Positions 8,071 through 17,870 of a stretch of 62,090 bases of DNA are shown piece after piece. The notes beneath the pieces are model-generated. The model made no database searches, was not told the DNA's origin, and was given only the letters and a program-made list of their open reading frames with translations. Position numbers and translations under genes: made by a program. The stretch is from an uncultured Bacteroidota bacterium (GTDB lineage Bacteria; Bacteroidota; Bacteroidia; Bacteroidales; WCHB1-69), in assembly GCA_902796805.1 (NCBI GenBank), contig CADBQG010000017.1:1-62090 (forward strand). The letters run 5' to 3'. Within the stretch, counting starts at the first letter, position 1. Each line of letters opens with the position of its first letter.

Positions 8071-9753
8071 ATGAGAAGTAAATGTTTTATCACAATGATT
8101 CTTGTGGCTCTGTTAACGGGTGCTTTCGCTCAGAAAGGCACCAGGCTCGAGGCCACAGTGCTCAACAACACTTTCACCAAGGTGGACCTTGTGAATGCCT
8201 ATACCGGCAACCAGACAAAATACGCCACCGCCGACATCGTCGGAGACCGGTTTTCGATAGATGTCACGCTCCCTGACGACATCTACCGTCTCGACTTCGG
8301 CAACGGGGCCGGACTTCTGCTTGTCCTGAAATCAGGGGAGAACATAAAGCTTTTGCTCGACGCGGAGAACATACAGGAAATCAAGTCTGTAACAGGTTCT
8401 CCATCAATAGAGAACATGAGGCAGATGGCCGGTTATTCGTTAAGGAGGAAGGCCATCCTTGACAGCATAAACCAGGCGTTGCAGGAAGACCCTGACAAGA
8501 AATACTGGTCGAGCTTCGTTCAGGACTTCAACATGTTCCGCCAGACAAACGGCGATGTGGACGGCTATTTGGAGAAGGTGTTCAGCTATGTCGACACCAT
8601 GGACCTGATTTTCAAGACATACATGCCAAACGGGAAATTGTCGGGCAAGAATGCTCGTGTCTGCGCCGACGAACTCAACAAATGCCTCAAGAAAGCGGAA
8701 ATCAGTTACTCCCCGTTTGCGTCATACCTCGAGAATGTTGACCGTTACTACAACTTCTCTGACAGCCGGCGCACTGCCGAGACGGCAAGCTTTTATTCAG
8801 AATTCGAAAAATACATGAAGAACCTGAGAGAGAGGCACAATCTCGCCGAAACGACCATCGGCGCCGTGATGCCCAAAATCAAGGGCCTGCTCCAGAATCG
8901 CGACAGCCTGGCGTTCAACAACATGCTCAACGTCAAGAACACCTCAAACTGGGTCAAAGATGTCTTTAATTCGATTGGAATCGATGTGAACAACATCGCC
9001 GGCAAGGGCGCCGATTATTCGAGAACTGTCAACGAAGACGCCAAGCGTTCAGACTGGCTGTTCACGAAATCACAGGAGAACCTCAGTGCGGTTGTGGCAA
9101 AATACCAGGCGGCCTTCAATGAGAGCGACGCATTCCTGAACGCGAAACTGAAGGAGGAAATCAGGAAGAACAAGGGCGACCTGAGCGTGCTTGCGTTCCT
9201 CGACATGTTTCCACGCGAACAGAATGCAGACCTCCACAATGAGGTCATCAAGGCTCTTCATGAAACTTACCCCGAAAACCTCATTGTGAAAGAGCGCTGG
9301 GCCGCCATGAACTCACCCGCCGCAAAGACATCCATAGGCTCGATGGCCCCTGAACTCGCATTCCCCAATCCAGATGGAAAGATTCTCAAACTCAGCGATT
9401 TGAAAGGCAAAGTGGTTCTGATAGACTTCTGGGCATCCTGGTGCGGTCCGTGCAGAAAGGAAAATCCCAATGTTACAAAGGTTTACAGCATGTACCACGA
9501 CAAGGGTTTCGAGATATACAGCGTGTCGCTCGACAGCGACGGCAACTCCTGGAAACGCGCCATAGAGCAGGACAAACTCGTGTGGCCGAACCATGTAAGC
9601 GACCTCAAGAAATGGCAGTCGCAGGCGGCAGCAATATACGGTGTACGCTCCATACCCGCGACTTTCCTCCTTGACAAGGAAGGCAGGATTGTGCAGAAGA
9701 ACCTTCGCGGCGCCGACCTTGAGCGCGCGGTAAAGCAACTTCTCGGCGAATAA
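8071..9753 (+). CDS. TlpA-like thioredoxin-fold protein with large N-terminal region
   Basis: A 560-residue secreted protein. The first 20 residues (MRSKCFITMILVALLTGAFA) are a signal peptide, so it acts in the periplasm. Residues of about 420-560 are a TlpA/AhpC-TSA thioredoxin domain with WCGPC (Cys458 and Cys461) and the cis-proline segment RSIPATFLLD. The N-terminal 110 residues look like the DUF4369 domain often fused to such thioredoxins in Bacteroidota, and about 110-410 is a helical region of unknown fold. The likely role is thiol-disulfide reduction of exported proteins. The gene stands alone, with a hairpin terminator 68 bases downstream. Confidence 0.9.
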   Translation: MRSKCFITMILVALLTGAFAQKGTRLEATVLNNTFTKVDLVNAYTGNQTKYATADIVGDRFSIDVTLPDDIYRLDFGNGAGLLLVLKSGENIKLLLDAENIQEIKSVTGSPSIENMRQMAGYSLRRKAILDSINQALQEDPDKKYWSSFVQDFNMFRQTNGDVDGYLEKVFSYVDTMDLIFKTYMPNGKLSGKNARVCADELNKCLKKAEISYSPFASYLENVDRYYNFSDSRRTAETASFYSEFEKYMKNLRERHNLAETTIGAVMPKIKGLLQNRDSLAFNNMLNVKNTSNWVKDVFNSIGIDVNNIAGKGADYSRTVNEDAKRSDWLFTKSQENLSAVVAKYQAAFNESDAFLNAKLKEEIRKNKGDLSVLAFLDMFPREQNADLHNEVIKALHETYPENLIVKERWAAMNSPAAKTSIGSMAPELAFPNPDGKILKLSDLKGKVVLIDFWASWCGPCRKENPNVTKVYSMYHDKGFEIYSVSLDSDGNSWKRAIEQDKLVWPNHVSDLKKWQSQAAAIYGVRSIPATFLLDKEGRIVQKNLRGADLERAVKQLLGE

Positions 9754-9820
9754 CCCGCAACTTTCATGCTCTAAAAGCATATTTTGCAGCATTAAAGACA
9801 ACAGTTCCTTAATAATTGTT

Positions 9821-9856
9821 AAAAAGTGTCGTTGCCCTTGACAACGGCACTTTTTT
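9821..9856 (+). terminator. Rho-independent terminator after the thioredoxin-family gene
   Basis: Inverted repeat AAAAAGTGTCGTTG (9821-9834) pairs with CAACGGCACTTTTTT (9842-9856) around a 7-base loop, with one mismatch and a T-run on the plus strand. Confidence 0.8.
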
Positions 9857-9868
9857 GTTGTATATTTG
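9838..9868 (+). promoter_or_regulatory. Promoter for the amidase gene, overlapping the terminator
   Basis: TTG at 9838-9840 and TATATTTG at 9861-9868 are separated by 20 bases, the usual Bacteroidota -33/-7 arrangement. The -33 element lies in the loop of the preceding terminator. The ATG of the amidase is at 9909. Confidence 0.6.
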
Positions 9869-9908
9869 CACACTGAAAACAATTTATTAACAAAACTGAA
9901 AACAAGAG

Positions 9909-12900
9909 ATGAAAACAAAACTTACCACGCTACTGCTCATTGCATTCACTCTTTTATCATGCAAATTGTCGAACGCACAGAACCAAGGCGAAACCGCCGC
10001 ATATCTGAAGAGATTCGACGAAAAACAACTGGAGATCGTACTCGGAAACTACTACAAAGTGAGAGACTACTTTGAAGAGGCTTATGAAAAGTATCCTGAA
10101 ATACCTCGCGGAACCCTTGAGGCTGTGGCATTCCAGTATTCCCGGTTCAGCACGAATAACACGAAATCCTGCCACGAATCCGATGAAAACGACCATGGGA
10201 TGCCGCATTCGTACACTGTCATGGGGCTGACATCAGACGGGAAGGGTGTGTTCCGCGAGAACGCAAAGACAGTTTCGCGGCTTTCAGGATTGGCACTCAA
10301 GGAGATTGTTGATGACAACAGAATGGCGGTAATTGCATACGCCGCCGCCTTCGCTCAACTTCAGCGAATAAGGGACTGCTATTCGGATTCAGTGGAGAGA
10401 TATGCTGACATATTCGTTGAATTGTGCGAACTGCCAGTAAAGACCGATGGTGAATATGATTTTGCCGTCAACAGTTTCCTTTATATGATTTATGCCTTTC
10501 TTGACAATGATTATTCAGCCGCTTTCGGTGTTCCGAGACGGAAAATTGACATGAAAAAGTTGTTTGGCGATGAACTGAAAACTCTCCGGTCCTCGTTTGT
10601 GAGCATGGAGGCGAACACTGAAGAAGTGAGAGGAAACGAAGCCGATTACGCTGGTGCTGTGTTTAACGCGGCGGCTTCGTGCAACTACACTACTGGGAGA
10701 GGCGGAGTTCAGATAAGTTCGGTAACAATTCACTACACACAAGGCAGCTATGCTGGCTCGATAGCATGGTTCAAGAACTGCGCCTCCAAAGTATCTGCGC
10801 ACTACATAATCAGGTCGTTCGACGGACAGGTCACACAGATGGTCAGGGAAAGCGACAAGGCCTGGCACGTGGGCGTCGCCAACAGCTATACTGTCGGGAT
10901 TGAGCACGAGGCCATGGGCGACATAGTCTCATACTTCACTTCGAGCATGTACCAGGCCTCTGCGGATCTCGTCAGGGACATCTGCACAAGGCGGAACATC
11001 AACCCGCACAGGGTGTTCTACAGGGACACCCTTGACGACGGGACAGTGCTTAACGACGGTGTTCACAGCCTTGGCGGTGCCACGGCTTGCACGCAGATTC
11101 GCGGCCATCAGCACTATCCGAGCCAGACACACACCGACCCCGGCCAACACTGGGATTGGAACCTCTATTACAAACTGGTAAATCCCGGCACACCAGTGAC
11201 ATTGTTCACTGACTCTTCAGGGGTATTCACCGACAGCGGCGGTACCATCGGCGACTACGGGAATGACGAGCGGAATATCTTCGCCATTCACTTTGACGGC
11301 GCTGACAGCATTGTCATTGAGTTCAGCCAGTTTGAGTTGGAAGCGAACTACGATTTCATGTGGATATACAACGGCAACTCTACCTTCAGCCCGCTAATAG
11401 GAAGGTGGAACACTACATCGCCGGGAAGAGTTGTGGTGGCTGGCGAAGACGTTGTGGTTGAATTCCGGTCCGACTGCGCAACAACTGCGGCAGGATGGGT
11501 GGCTGACTGGCACGCGTGCAAAAACACAGGTAACACTGACAATGGGAACGGCGACGGGCCGCCTGGCGAGAATGGTGAACACGACGATGAAGATGGCTTG
11601 GCGGACGGAGAACTTCCCGACGACAACGACGGCGCCCCGGACGACATCAGCTCACCAACCACTATCATCGACATAGACAACACAAAGTGGATCACCAAAG
11701 ACTTCACGGCGTCGTTCTCCGACAATGATGACATAGGCTTGAAATGGAGGTTTTACCAAGTGATAGAGTCTGACGGGAATGTATGGGCAGCAAACCACAG
11801 AGACGGATTCATCTGCGACAACTTCGACCACTCGCTCAACCAAGCTGTCTGGGTCAACAATTACACATGTCCTTGGAAGATTCTCAGCGCTTCTCTGTGC
11901 CAGACGAACGCAAATGTTGACTATTCAGGAATAGCCGCCCGTATCAACGGATCCATACATGAGGCGTGTCTTTACGACTTCTACATTAAATTCGTAACCA
12001 CTGGGAAATGCTCTTTTTTCTTCAACTGCAACAACGCCCCATCCTTGACCCACCTGTTCTCAGGATACGAAATCTGTTTTGACAAAACAGAGAAGAGCGT
12101 AAAACTGTACAGAATTATTCTTGGAGCCAAACGGTTGTTGAAAAAGGTGTCTAACATAGCGTTTGCTGACAATACGAACTACCTTTACAGGGTGGTGTTC
12201 GACAATGTCAGCGGCGAAATCCTGTTGAAGCGTCATGCAAACACTATCTTCAAGGTCACAGACGGTGTCATGGCAACCACACCCTATTCTTACATAGCAT
12301 TTTCAACATGCAAGGCCTCGGTGAGCATCGACAATCTCCGTGTCTACGGCTCGCGCGGAAGCACCGTACATCTTACAGTGGGAAATGCTGAAAGTTGCAA
12401 CCTTAGGACACAGGCAATAAACGGGAGTCCGCTGACAAAACTGAAGTCGATAGTGGTCGACAAGTCGTACAAAACATCAAGCTTGGCAGAGAAACTGCTA
12501 AAGGTTGACTATACACCGCCGGCAACTGTAGCGAACCTTTCCGTAAACGAGGAAACCGTAACCTTGGGCAACGGCAATGTTGTCAGGTATCTAAACGCTT
12601 TTTGGGATGCATCCTCCGACAACCAATCCGGGATAAGCAGATACTTGCATGTTAACAGCAACTGGCCGCATCCTGTTGCATCATACTGGACTGACAACGG
12701 CTTGGCAACACAATGTCACCATTGCTACTCAAATTCCGGCAGCACCATAAAATTCAGCGTGGTGGCTGAAAACAGGGCAGGCTTACGGTCCGCAATCGCA
12801 AGATATGAGACTGACACGAACAAAATAACATACAGAACCGACATTTACAAATGCTCGGTTACGATTGACGGCCAAACCATGAACATTGCACTCAAAAACG

Positions 12901-13082
12901 GAAACAAAACCTCTGAAAAAAAACACTACATCGTCTTCGACATTTCCGGAAGGAGAATCTCGGAAGGGTTTTTCGTCCATTCAGCGTTTGTCAATCTCAA
13001 CGGTTTTGCAAAAGGAACCTATATCGTAAAGGTCAACAACGGTTCTGACATCCTCGAAACGCATAAAATTGTAAAACTGTGA
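9909..13082 (+). CDS. T9SS-exported N-acetylmuramoyl-L-alanine amidase with CUB-like domain
   Basis: A 1057-residue modular exported protein. A signal peptide (MKTKLTTLLLIAFTLLSCKLSNA) is followed by a roughly 230-residue helical region of unknown role. Residues of about 265-400 form an Amidase_2 domain (TIHYTQG with zinc ligand His275, AHYIIRSFDG, GIEHEA, GHQHYP, DPGQHWDW) that cleaves the peptide stem from peptidoglycan. A CUB-like beta-sandwich follows at about 425-540, then an Asp/Gly-rich linker (about 545-580), a lectin-like region and a fibronectin-like stretch. The last 70 residues (YIVFDISGRRIS, FAKGTYIVKVNNG) are a type A T9SS sorting domain, so the protein should reach the cell surface or medium. 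Transcription is monocistronic from its own promoter. Targets could be neighbouring bacteria or self wall. Confidence 0.9.
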   Translation: MKTKLTTLLLIAFTLLSCKLSNAQNQGETAAYLKRFDEKQLEIVLGNYYKVRDYFEEAYEKYPEIPRGTLEAVAFQYSRFSTNNTKSCHESDENDHGMPHSYTVMGLTSDGKGVFRENAKTVSRLSGLALKEIVDDNRMAVIAYAAAFAQLQRIRDCYSDSVERYADIFVELCELPVKTDGEYDFAVNSFLYMIYAFLDNDYSAAFGVPRRKIDMKKLFGDELKTLRSSFVSMEANTEEVRGNEADYAGAVFNAAASCNYTTGRGGVQISSVTIHYTQGSYAGSIAWFKNCASKVSAHYIIRSFDGQVTQMVRESDKAWHVGVANSYTVGIEHEAMGDIVSYFTSSMYQASADLVRDICTRRNINPHRVFYRDTLDDGTVLNDGVHSLGGATACTQIRGHQHYPSQTHTDPGQHWDWNLYYKLVNPGTPVTLFTDSSGVFTDSGGTIGDYGNDERNIFAIHFDGADSIVIEFSQFELEANYDFMWIYNGNSTFSPLIGRWNTTSPGRVVVAGEDVVVEFRSDCATTAAGWVADWHACKNTGNTDNGNGDGPPGENGEHDDEDGLADGELPDDNDGAPDDISSPTTIIDIDNTKWITKDFTASFSDNDDIGLKWRFYQVIESDGNVWAANHRDGFICDNFDHSLNQAVWVNNYTCPWKILSASLCQTNANVDYSGIAARINGSIHEACLYDFYIKFVTTGKCSFFFNCNNAPSLTHLFSGYEICFDKTEKSVKLYRIILGAKRLLKKVSNIAFADNTNYLYRVVFDNVSGEILLKRHANTIFKVTDGVMATTPYSYIAFSTCKASVSIDNLRVYGSRGSTVHLTVGNAESCNLRTQAINGSPLTKLKSIVVDKSYKTSSLAEKLLKVDYTPPATVANLSVNEETVTLGNGNVVRYLNAFWDASSDNQSGISRYLHVNSNWPHPVASYWTDNGLATQCHHCYSNSGSTIKFSVVAENRAGLRSAIARYETDTNKITYRTDIYKCSVTIDGQTMNIALKNGNKTSEKKHYIVFDISGRRISEGFFVHSAFVNLNGFAKGTYIVKVNNGSDILETHKIVKL

Positions 13083-13138
13083 AGCAAGCACGTTGAAATG
13101 AAGCAAATATGCCATATATCAATGAACAGGCCTCCACC

Positions 13139-13855
13139 CTACCGCAATATCGAAGAAAGTATATCGATGGAGTCTATCCTTTTGACATGCTCGTTGTTAA
13201 GTTGGAGGTAAACAACAAGTTTGCGCAATATCGGAATCCTGACACTATATGGTATGAACGGAGGTTCGGTTCCGGAAAGCAATAAATGGAGATAACTGCT
13301 TTCCTCCCCTGACATCATCAACTCGTCGCTGAGGAAGTAGTCCACGAATCTTGCCTCCTGCATCTGGAAATAGCGGTTTGTCAAAGAGTAGTTGTCTGAA
13401 GGTGCATAACCTAATCTATCAGACAGTCTTAGGACGAAGTCGAGAGGCAGGTTTGCGAGTCTGTTGGCGGGCAATGAACCCACGGCTTCGATTTCCGACA
13501 CTAAAAAATCGAACAAATCGGAATCAGGACCGAAGTCAGTGAGAAGCTTGAACAGAATCTCGTTGTAGAAAAAGAGGATTGCATTTCTTGAAGGATCGAA
13601 GAGCGTTCCAGCCCTGATGCTGCCAACGGACAAGTCCTTGAAATACTTGAGCGAATCTTTGTTGTTGTCGTTGTATGTTATGTCAAGGACAGACAACGGC
13701 TCGAAATGCGCGACATTGAACCTTGACTTTTTGGAAAATGCATTCTTAACCATAAACGACTGATGTCCTTGCAACCGAGTATATGTATTGACTATCAAGG
13801 ATGTGTCGCCGAACTTAGTGGCGCGAAGGACAATGGCAGGCGTGGCGACAATCAT
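13139..13855 (-). CDS. recO: DNA repair protein RecO
   Basis: RecO helps load RecA at gaps by annealing and displacing SSB in the RecFOR pathway. The true start is the ATG at 13855 (MIVATPAIVLRATKFGDTSLIV); a longer frame upstream lies inside the porZ gene and is non-native. The 238-residue length is normal for Bacteroidota RecO. The N-terminal OB fold includes GDTSLIVNTYT and LEPLSVLDI-like strands; the rest is helical. I see no zinc-binding Cys set, which several Bacteroidota RecO proteins also lack. It starts 8 bases after the porZ stop and is the last gene of the rbfA-lolE-porZ-recO operon. Confidence 0.9.
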   Translation of the reverse strand: MIVATPAIVLRATKFGDTSLIVNTYTRLQGHQSFMVKNAFSKKSRFNVAHFEPLSVLDITYNDNNKDSLKYFKDLSVGSIRAGTLFDPSRNAILFFYNEILFKLLTDFGPDSDLFDFLVSEIEAVGSLPANRLANLPLDFVLRLSDRLGYAPSDNYSLTNRYFQMQEARFVDYFLSDELMMSGEESSYLHLLLSGTEPPFIPYSVRIPILRKLVVYLQLNNEHVKRIDSIDILSSILR

Positions 13856-13863
13856 AGGAATTG

Positions 13864-16221
13864 TTAGTTGACGAACACAAACTTGGTAACAACCTTGTCT
13901 TTCCCATCCTCGTCTGATGCCATGACATAATAAACACCCGTTGCCGGGCGGTTTCCGAAATGGTCCTTGCAGTCCCACACAAGCTGGCCTCCGTGACTGT
14001 AGCCCTGCCAAACAAGCCTGCCGGAACTGTCGGTTATTTTGCACAACGAATTTTCTTTAAGTCCCTTCACTGCAACAACACCTGCATAGTCGTGAGGCAC
14101 AGGGTTTGGAAACACGAGGAGATCCGAATAGGATTCGGCTCCGGAAGTTGCAGTGCCCCTATAGCTTACAAGTCCTTTAGACGTGGCAAAGAACACCTCG
14201 CCTGTCAAATGGTTTACGTTAATAGAAACAATCTGGTCCGAGAAAAGAGGAGAGTCGGCGGCTGTGAAATGAAGGAGTTCTTCCTGACCGTTCTCGCTCA
14301 TCAAGAAGACACCGGCCTTGCCCGTACCAATCCACTTTCGGTTTGCTCCGTCAACGGCAATGGCTGTAACTTCTTCGTTTTCAAGAAGAACCGAAACATA
14401 TCCGTCTTGCTCCAAGAGTATATTGCGAGGATATGTGGCCGAAGTGAAGACCCTGCCTGGAGAATAGATGACCTTTACACCCTTGTCAGTGCCAATCCAT
14501 ATCTCTCCGTCAAGATCTGCAGCAATGCAATACACACGCGACGAGCCCACCTCTGCTGCGGCGTTCATGTCAATGCGCGCAAATTTGTCATCGCCTGTGT
14601 TGTCAAGTGTACCGTTGTCTGAGAAAGCCACAAGGCTGTAACGGTTCACAGCACCGTCGCGAGGGAAGTTCACCCATTTGAAACCGTGAGAGTCTATGAC
14701 AAGATTCTCGGCAACAACACCTTCAGGACTTGAGGCTATTACTCCCGTGCCGATATTGTACGAGTGCCATTCCCCGGTTTTTGCAAGTACCTTCAACATT
14801 GTCGGACTCTGGCTGTTGGTCATCCAAAGGTTGCCTTTGTTGTCGAACTGGAGACCAGAGACGAAAACCTGGCCGTATTGGGTCGAATCCAACGGTGAGT
14901 TCTTTGCATTGTAATGAGCCACCACGCGGTTGTTCTTGTATTTGAAAAGTCCGTTGCCCCACGAGGCGACATAAAGTTCAGTCTCGTCAAACGGATTGAT
15001 TGCGACATCTGTCAAGTCATAGGTACTTCTGACCGAGTCATAATTGAGGAAGTCTGATGCGTTGTAACTCCAAGAATTTCCTGAAAACAGGCTCAGTGCG
15101 GGAAACCTGTATCCAGGCGCAAACGATGTGGAACCTTTGCGGGTGCCGTGAACAGCGGCAACGATACCGTTGTGAGATGACATTCGTTCCACATAGTCGG
15201 TGAAAATGGACGGACGGGTGAAACGCCTGTGGAAATAATACTCGAGATTGTTCCTCACAAGCCCGTAGACCTTGTCGGCAACCCAAATGTCGCTGCCGTC
15301 GAGAACTGCGCCCCGCGCGTCAGGATATGCCGAATTGTCGTACCACGACACGAGCGACACTCTTTCCAAGCGGGAATCAAGCAACTCTGCAAAGTCCCAG
15401 TTGCACACAAGCATGGAATCTCCGTACACGTTGATACCACGCACCGAACGGTAAACCTTCCCCGTCTGCCGGAGACCATCCTCTGCGATCACCAACAAGG
15501 TGTCATCCTCAAACACTTCGAAATTGTGCTTGCAAATATACACCATGCCGTCAACTGACGCCACAAACAAAGCACTGGCGTCGGACACCCTCCTCCAACT
15601 GGAAAAATCGAACAATGTTTGCGAATTGCAACTGCTTGCGAAGACACCATCTGTGGTAGTCATATACCATTTTTCGGAGTCATGGGTTATGTCTGTAGGC
15701 AGATATTGCCTTCCGTCGCGCTTGGTGAACCAAGTGTCAGAAATCACCAACTCCTCGAGGTCGAAGACAACGATGCCAAAGGGATAAACCAAATAGGCCT
15801 TCCCGTCAATTTCCCTGCAGATTTGCAGGGCTTTTGAAGAGGAAATTGATTTGTCCTTGATGTCGCAGACGTTTATTATCCTGTCTCCCTTCACAAAGTC
15901 GAGGTTGCCGTTCTCATAGGCCACCATGAGTGTTTTTTCTGTCTCGAAACTGAATATCCCGACAATGTCGATGTCGGAAAGACCCTCAACTTTAGACCAA
16001 TAGGACAATTCTGGGCTGTCGGTGTCCGCTGTCTCTTTGTCAAGGAGCATTATTGAATTGGCACTTGCTGCATATACCTTACGGTCGTCACAAGCCACCG
16101 AGTGGAATGAATGAAGGTCGGAATGCACAGTGAAGTCTCCAATCCGGGTTTGGGCGAAAGCGCCATGAAAGGAAAACATCAGCAATATGGCGGTTAAAAC
16201 ACTCTTTGTCGTTATTTTCAT
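13864..16221 (-). CDS. porZ: PorZ-like T9SS surface component (double beta-propeller plus sorting domain)
   Basis: A 785-residue protein with a signal peptide (ending GAFAQ), two successive beta-propellers carrying two-component-regulator-type repeats (for example GNLWMTN, GEIWIGTDKGV, RKWIGTGKAG), and a C-terminal domain of about 90 residues beginning YSDLLVFPNPVPHD and ending VYYVMASDEDG. That architecture and length match PorZ, which in Porphyromonas sits on the surface and hands A-LPS to the PorU sortase complex. The assignment is by architecture, so another surface propeller protein is possible. Its place between lolE and recO, with 8- and 12-base gaps, shows co-transcription with housekeeping genes. 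Confidence 0.78.
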   Translation of the reverse strand: MKITTKSVLTAILLMFSFHGAFAQTRIGDFTVHSDLHSFHSVACDDRKVYAASANSIMLLDKETADTDSPELSYWSKVEGLSDIDIVGIFSFETEKTLMVAYENGNLDFVKGDRIINVCDIKDKSISSSKALQICREIDGKAYLVYPFGIVVFDLEELVISDTWFTKRDGRQYLPTDITHDSEKWYMTTTDGVFASSCNSQTLFDFSSWRRVSDASALFVASVDGMVYICKHNFEVFEDDTLLVIAEDGLRQTGKVYRSVRGINVYGDSMLVCNWDFAELLDSRLERVSLVSWYDNSAYPDARGAVLDGSDIWVADKVYGLVRNNLEYYFHRRFTRPSIFTDYVERMSSHNGIVAAVHGTRKGSTSFAPGYRFPALSLFSGNSWSYNASDFLNYDSVRSTYDLTDVAINPFDETELYVASWGNGLFKYKNNRVVAHYNAKNSPLDSTQYGQVFVSGLQFDNKGNLWMTNSQSPTMLKVLAKTGEWHSYNIGTGVIASSPEGVVAENLVIDSHGFKWVNFPRDGAVNRYSLVAFSDNGTLDNTGDDKFARIDMNAAAEVGSSRVYCIAADLDGEIWIGTDKGVKVIYSPGRVFTSATYPRNILLEQDGYVSVLLENEEVTAIAVDGANRKWIGTGKAGVFLMSENGQEELLHFTAADSPLFSDQIVSINVNHLTGEVFFATSKGLVSYRGTATSGAESYSDLLVFPNPVPHDYAGVVAVKGLKENSLCKITDSSGRLVWQGYSHGGQLVWDCKDHFGNRPATGVYYVMASDEDGKDKVVTKFVFVN

Positions 16222-16233
16222 AACTAATTACTT

Positions 16234-17460
16234 TCAGCTGGTTTGTTTTTTTAGTTGATAAGCGGGTATTATTGAAGTTATTGCACTGATTGCAAGAACC
16301 GTTGCAATCACCACGAGGACATCGGCAAGCCTGAGCTGCACGGGATAGTATGGTATTATGTAGTTGCCCCCGCCGCCCAGCTTCACAATGTGGAACGTCT
16401 GCTGCAAGAAACAAATCAGCGCACCCAAGAGCACACCCAACAGACTGCCGGCTAACGAGATGAGGTTGCCCTCGTAAATGAAGACACGCCTCACAAATCC
16501 ACGCGAGGCTCCCAGTCCGTTCATTATTCCAACATCGTGCTGTTTCTCTATAATCAGCATTCCTAACGCACCTATGATGTTGAACGAAGCCAGAACCAAT
16601 ATCAACGCCAGTATGAGGAATATTATCAATTTCTCAGACTTCATCGTCCTGTAAAGAGACTCTTCCTGCTGATACTTGTCTTTGACCACAAATCTATCGC
16701 CTACCGCCGATTCCAGATCAGAACGGAACTTCTTGTATTTTCCAGGGTCCGACAGAGCCACCTCAAGAGAGGTAACCTCGTCGGGATAGTTCATGAGGTC
16801 GCGCACGAAATCGATGGAACAGAAGAGATAGTCCTCGTCATAGTTTGTGTTTGTGGCCAACACGCCGTCAGGAATCATGTGGCGGGTTGAGAACGACTCG
16901 GCGGCATTAGAGAAATTCTTCTTCGTTCTGACTGGGTAATATAGTTTCAACGCCTCGAAGCTGTTGAGGTTTATTTGAAGCTTGCCAGCCGCTCCGGCGC
17001 CGAGCACAGCGCACGGTATGTTGTTCCTCTGCATGGAAGCCTCGCCGTCAACAAGCATTCTGTCAAGCCCCTTTCTGGAAAAATAGCCGTCCGGAACACC
17101 CTTCAGGTAGAGAAGTTCCTGGCGCGACTCGTAAGACACCAGAGCAAGGTCGCAGACTATTGGATACACATGCGCCACGCCGGGCATTTTCTCCACTTGA
17201 GACAACGGAAAACTGTCCACTCTGAAAGACTTCCCCTCCGCCGCGGTAATCTCGAAGTCGGAATGAAGCTGGTTGAACCATCCGCCTATTATCTCAGACA
17301 TTCCGTTGAAAACGGACAGGACAACCACCAGTGCGGCAGTGCTGACCATTATGCCCACCGCAGAAACTCCGGAGATTACATTTATGATGTTATGCTCCTT
17401 CTTTGAAAAGAGATAGCGGCGCGCCACAAAAAGGGCAGTCTTGTCGATTCCGAATCTCAC
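16234..17460 (-). CDS. LolC/LolE-type ABC transporter permease (FtsX family)
   Basis: A 408-residue inner-membrane permease. The N-terminus ARRYLFSKKEHNIINVISGVS is the LolC/E hallmark, followed by TM1 (about 35-58), a large periplasmic domain (about 60-280) and three C-terminal TM helices (about 285-310, 330-355, 375-398). With a LolD ATPase it would lift lipoproteins from the inner membrane for transfer to the outer membrane. A LolD-like ATPase lies at 25354-26007 rather than next to it. It is 3 bases downstream of rbfA and 12 bases upstream of porZ, in one operon. Confidence 0.88.
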   Translation of the reverse strand: MRFGIDKTALFVARRYLFSKKEHNIINVISGVSAVGIMVSTAALVVVLSVFNGMSEIIGGWFNQLHSDFEITAAEGKSFRVDSFPLSQVEKMPGVAHVYPIVCDLALVSYESRQELLYLKGVPDGYFSRKGLDRMLVDGEASMQRNNIPCAVLGAGAAGKLQINLNSFEALKLYYPVRTKKNFSNAAESFSTRHMIPDGVLATNTNYDEDYLFCSIDFVRDLMNYPDEVTSLEVALSDPGKYKKFRSDLESAVGDRFVVKDKYQQEESLYRTMKSEKLIIFLILALILVLASFNIIGALGMLIIEKQHDVGIMNGLGASRGFVRRVFIYEGNLISLAGSLLGVLLGALICFLQQTFHIVKLGGGGNYIIPYYPVQLRLADVLVVIATVLAISAITSIIPAYQLKKQTS

Positions 17461-17463
17461 AGA

Positions 17464-17799
17464 CTATTTTTTCAGCAGTTCGTCAATTCTCTCGAGATAG
17501 TCGAGGGTGTCGTCAATGAAGAAATCCAGACTTGGGATTACGCGCACCTGGTTCCTGATCTTCTGACCAAGCCTGAACCTAATGTCCTTTGAGTTGCTTT
17601 TCACAAGCTCTATGACTGCATTTTTGTCAGGAGTGTTGTACACGCTCAGATATGCACGGGCCACGGAGAGGTCTGGCGAGACGGTCACATTGGTCACCGT
17701 TATCATGCACTTGTATATGTTTTTTCCGTCAGCAAGGAAAATGCCGGCCAGCTCACGCTGGAGCATGGCGGCTATCTTTTGTTGTCTTGTGGTGTTCAT
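17464..17799 (-). CDS. rbfA: Ribosome-binding factor A
   Basis: A 111-residue KH-like protein that binds the immature 30S subunit and aids 5'-end maturation of 16S rRNA. Family marks: RQQKIAAMLQRELAGIF at the N-terminus, the central ITVTNVTVSPDLSVARAYLSV, and the end IPSLDFFIDDTLDYLERIDELL. Length is typical. It is the promoter-proximal gene of the rbfA-lolE-porZ-recO operon, with a -7 box 20 bases upstream. Confidence 0.95.
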   Translation of the reverse strand: MNTTRQQKIAAMLQRELAGIFLADGKNIYKCMITVTNVTVSPDLSVARAYLSVYNTPDKNAVIELVKSNSKDIRFRLGQKIRNQVRVIPSLDFFIDDTLDYLERIDELLKK

Positions 17800-17818
17800 C
17801 GATTTTTTTTTAGAAACG

Positions 17819-17826
17819 CAAAATTA
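17819..17826 (-). promoter_or_regulatory. Promoter -7 box for the rbfA operon
   Basis: The minus strand reads TAATTTTG, matching TAnnTTTG. It lies between the aroE stop (17871) and the rbfA ATG (17799), making rbfA the start of a separate operon. Confidence 0.5.
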
Positions 17827-17870
17827 CACAATTTGAACGAATGTTGTGCAAGAAAAAGAAAAAAAGGGTG

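Noticed and set aside
13856..14044. Upstream extension of the recO frame
   Set aside because: Overlaps the C-terminal coding part of the porZ-like gene; RecO similarity begins at the ATG at 13855.
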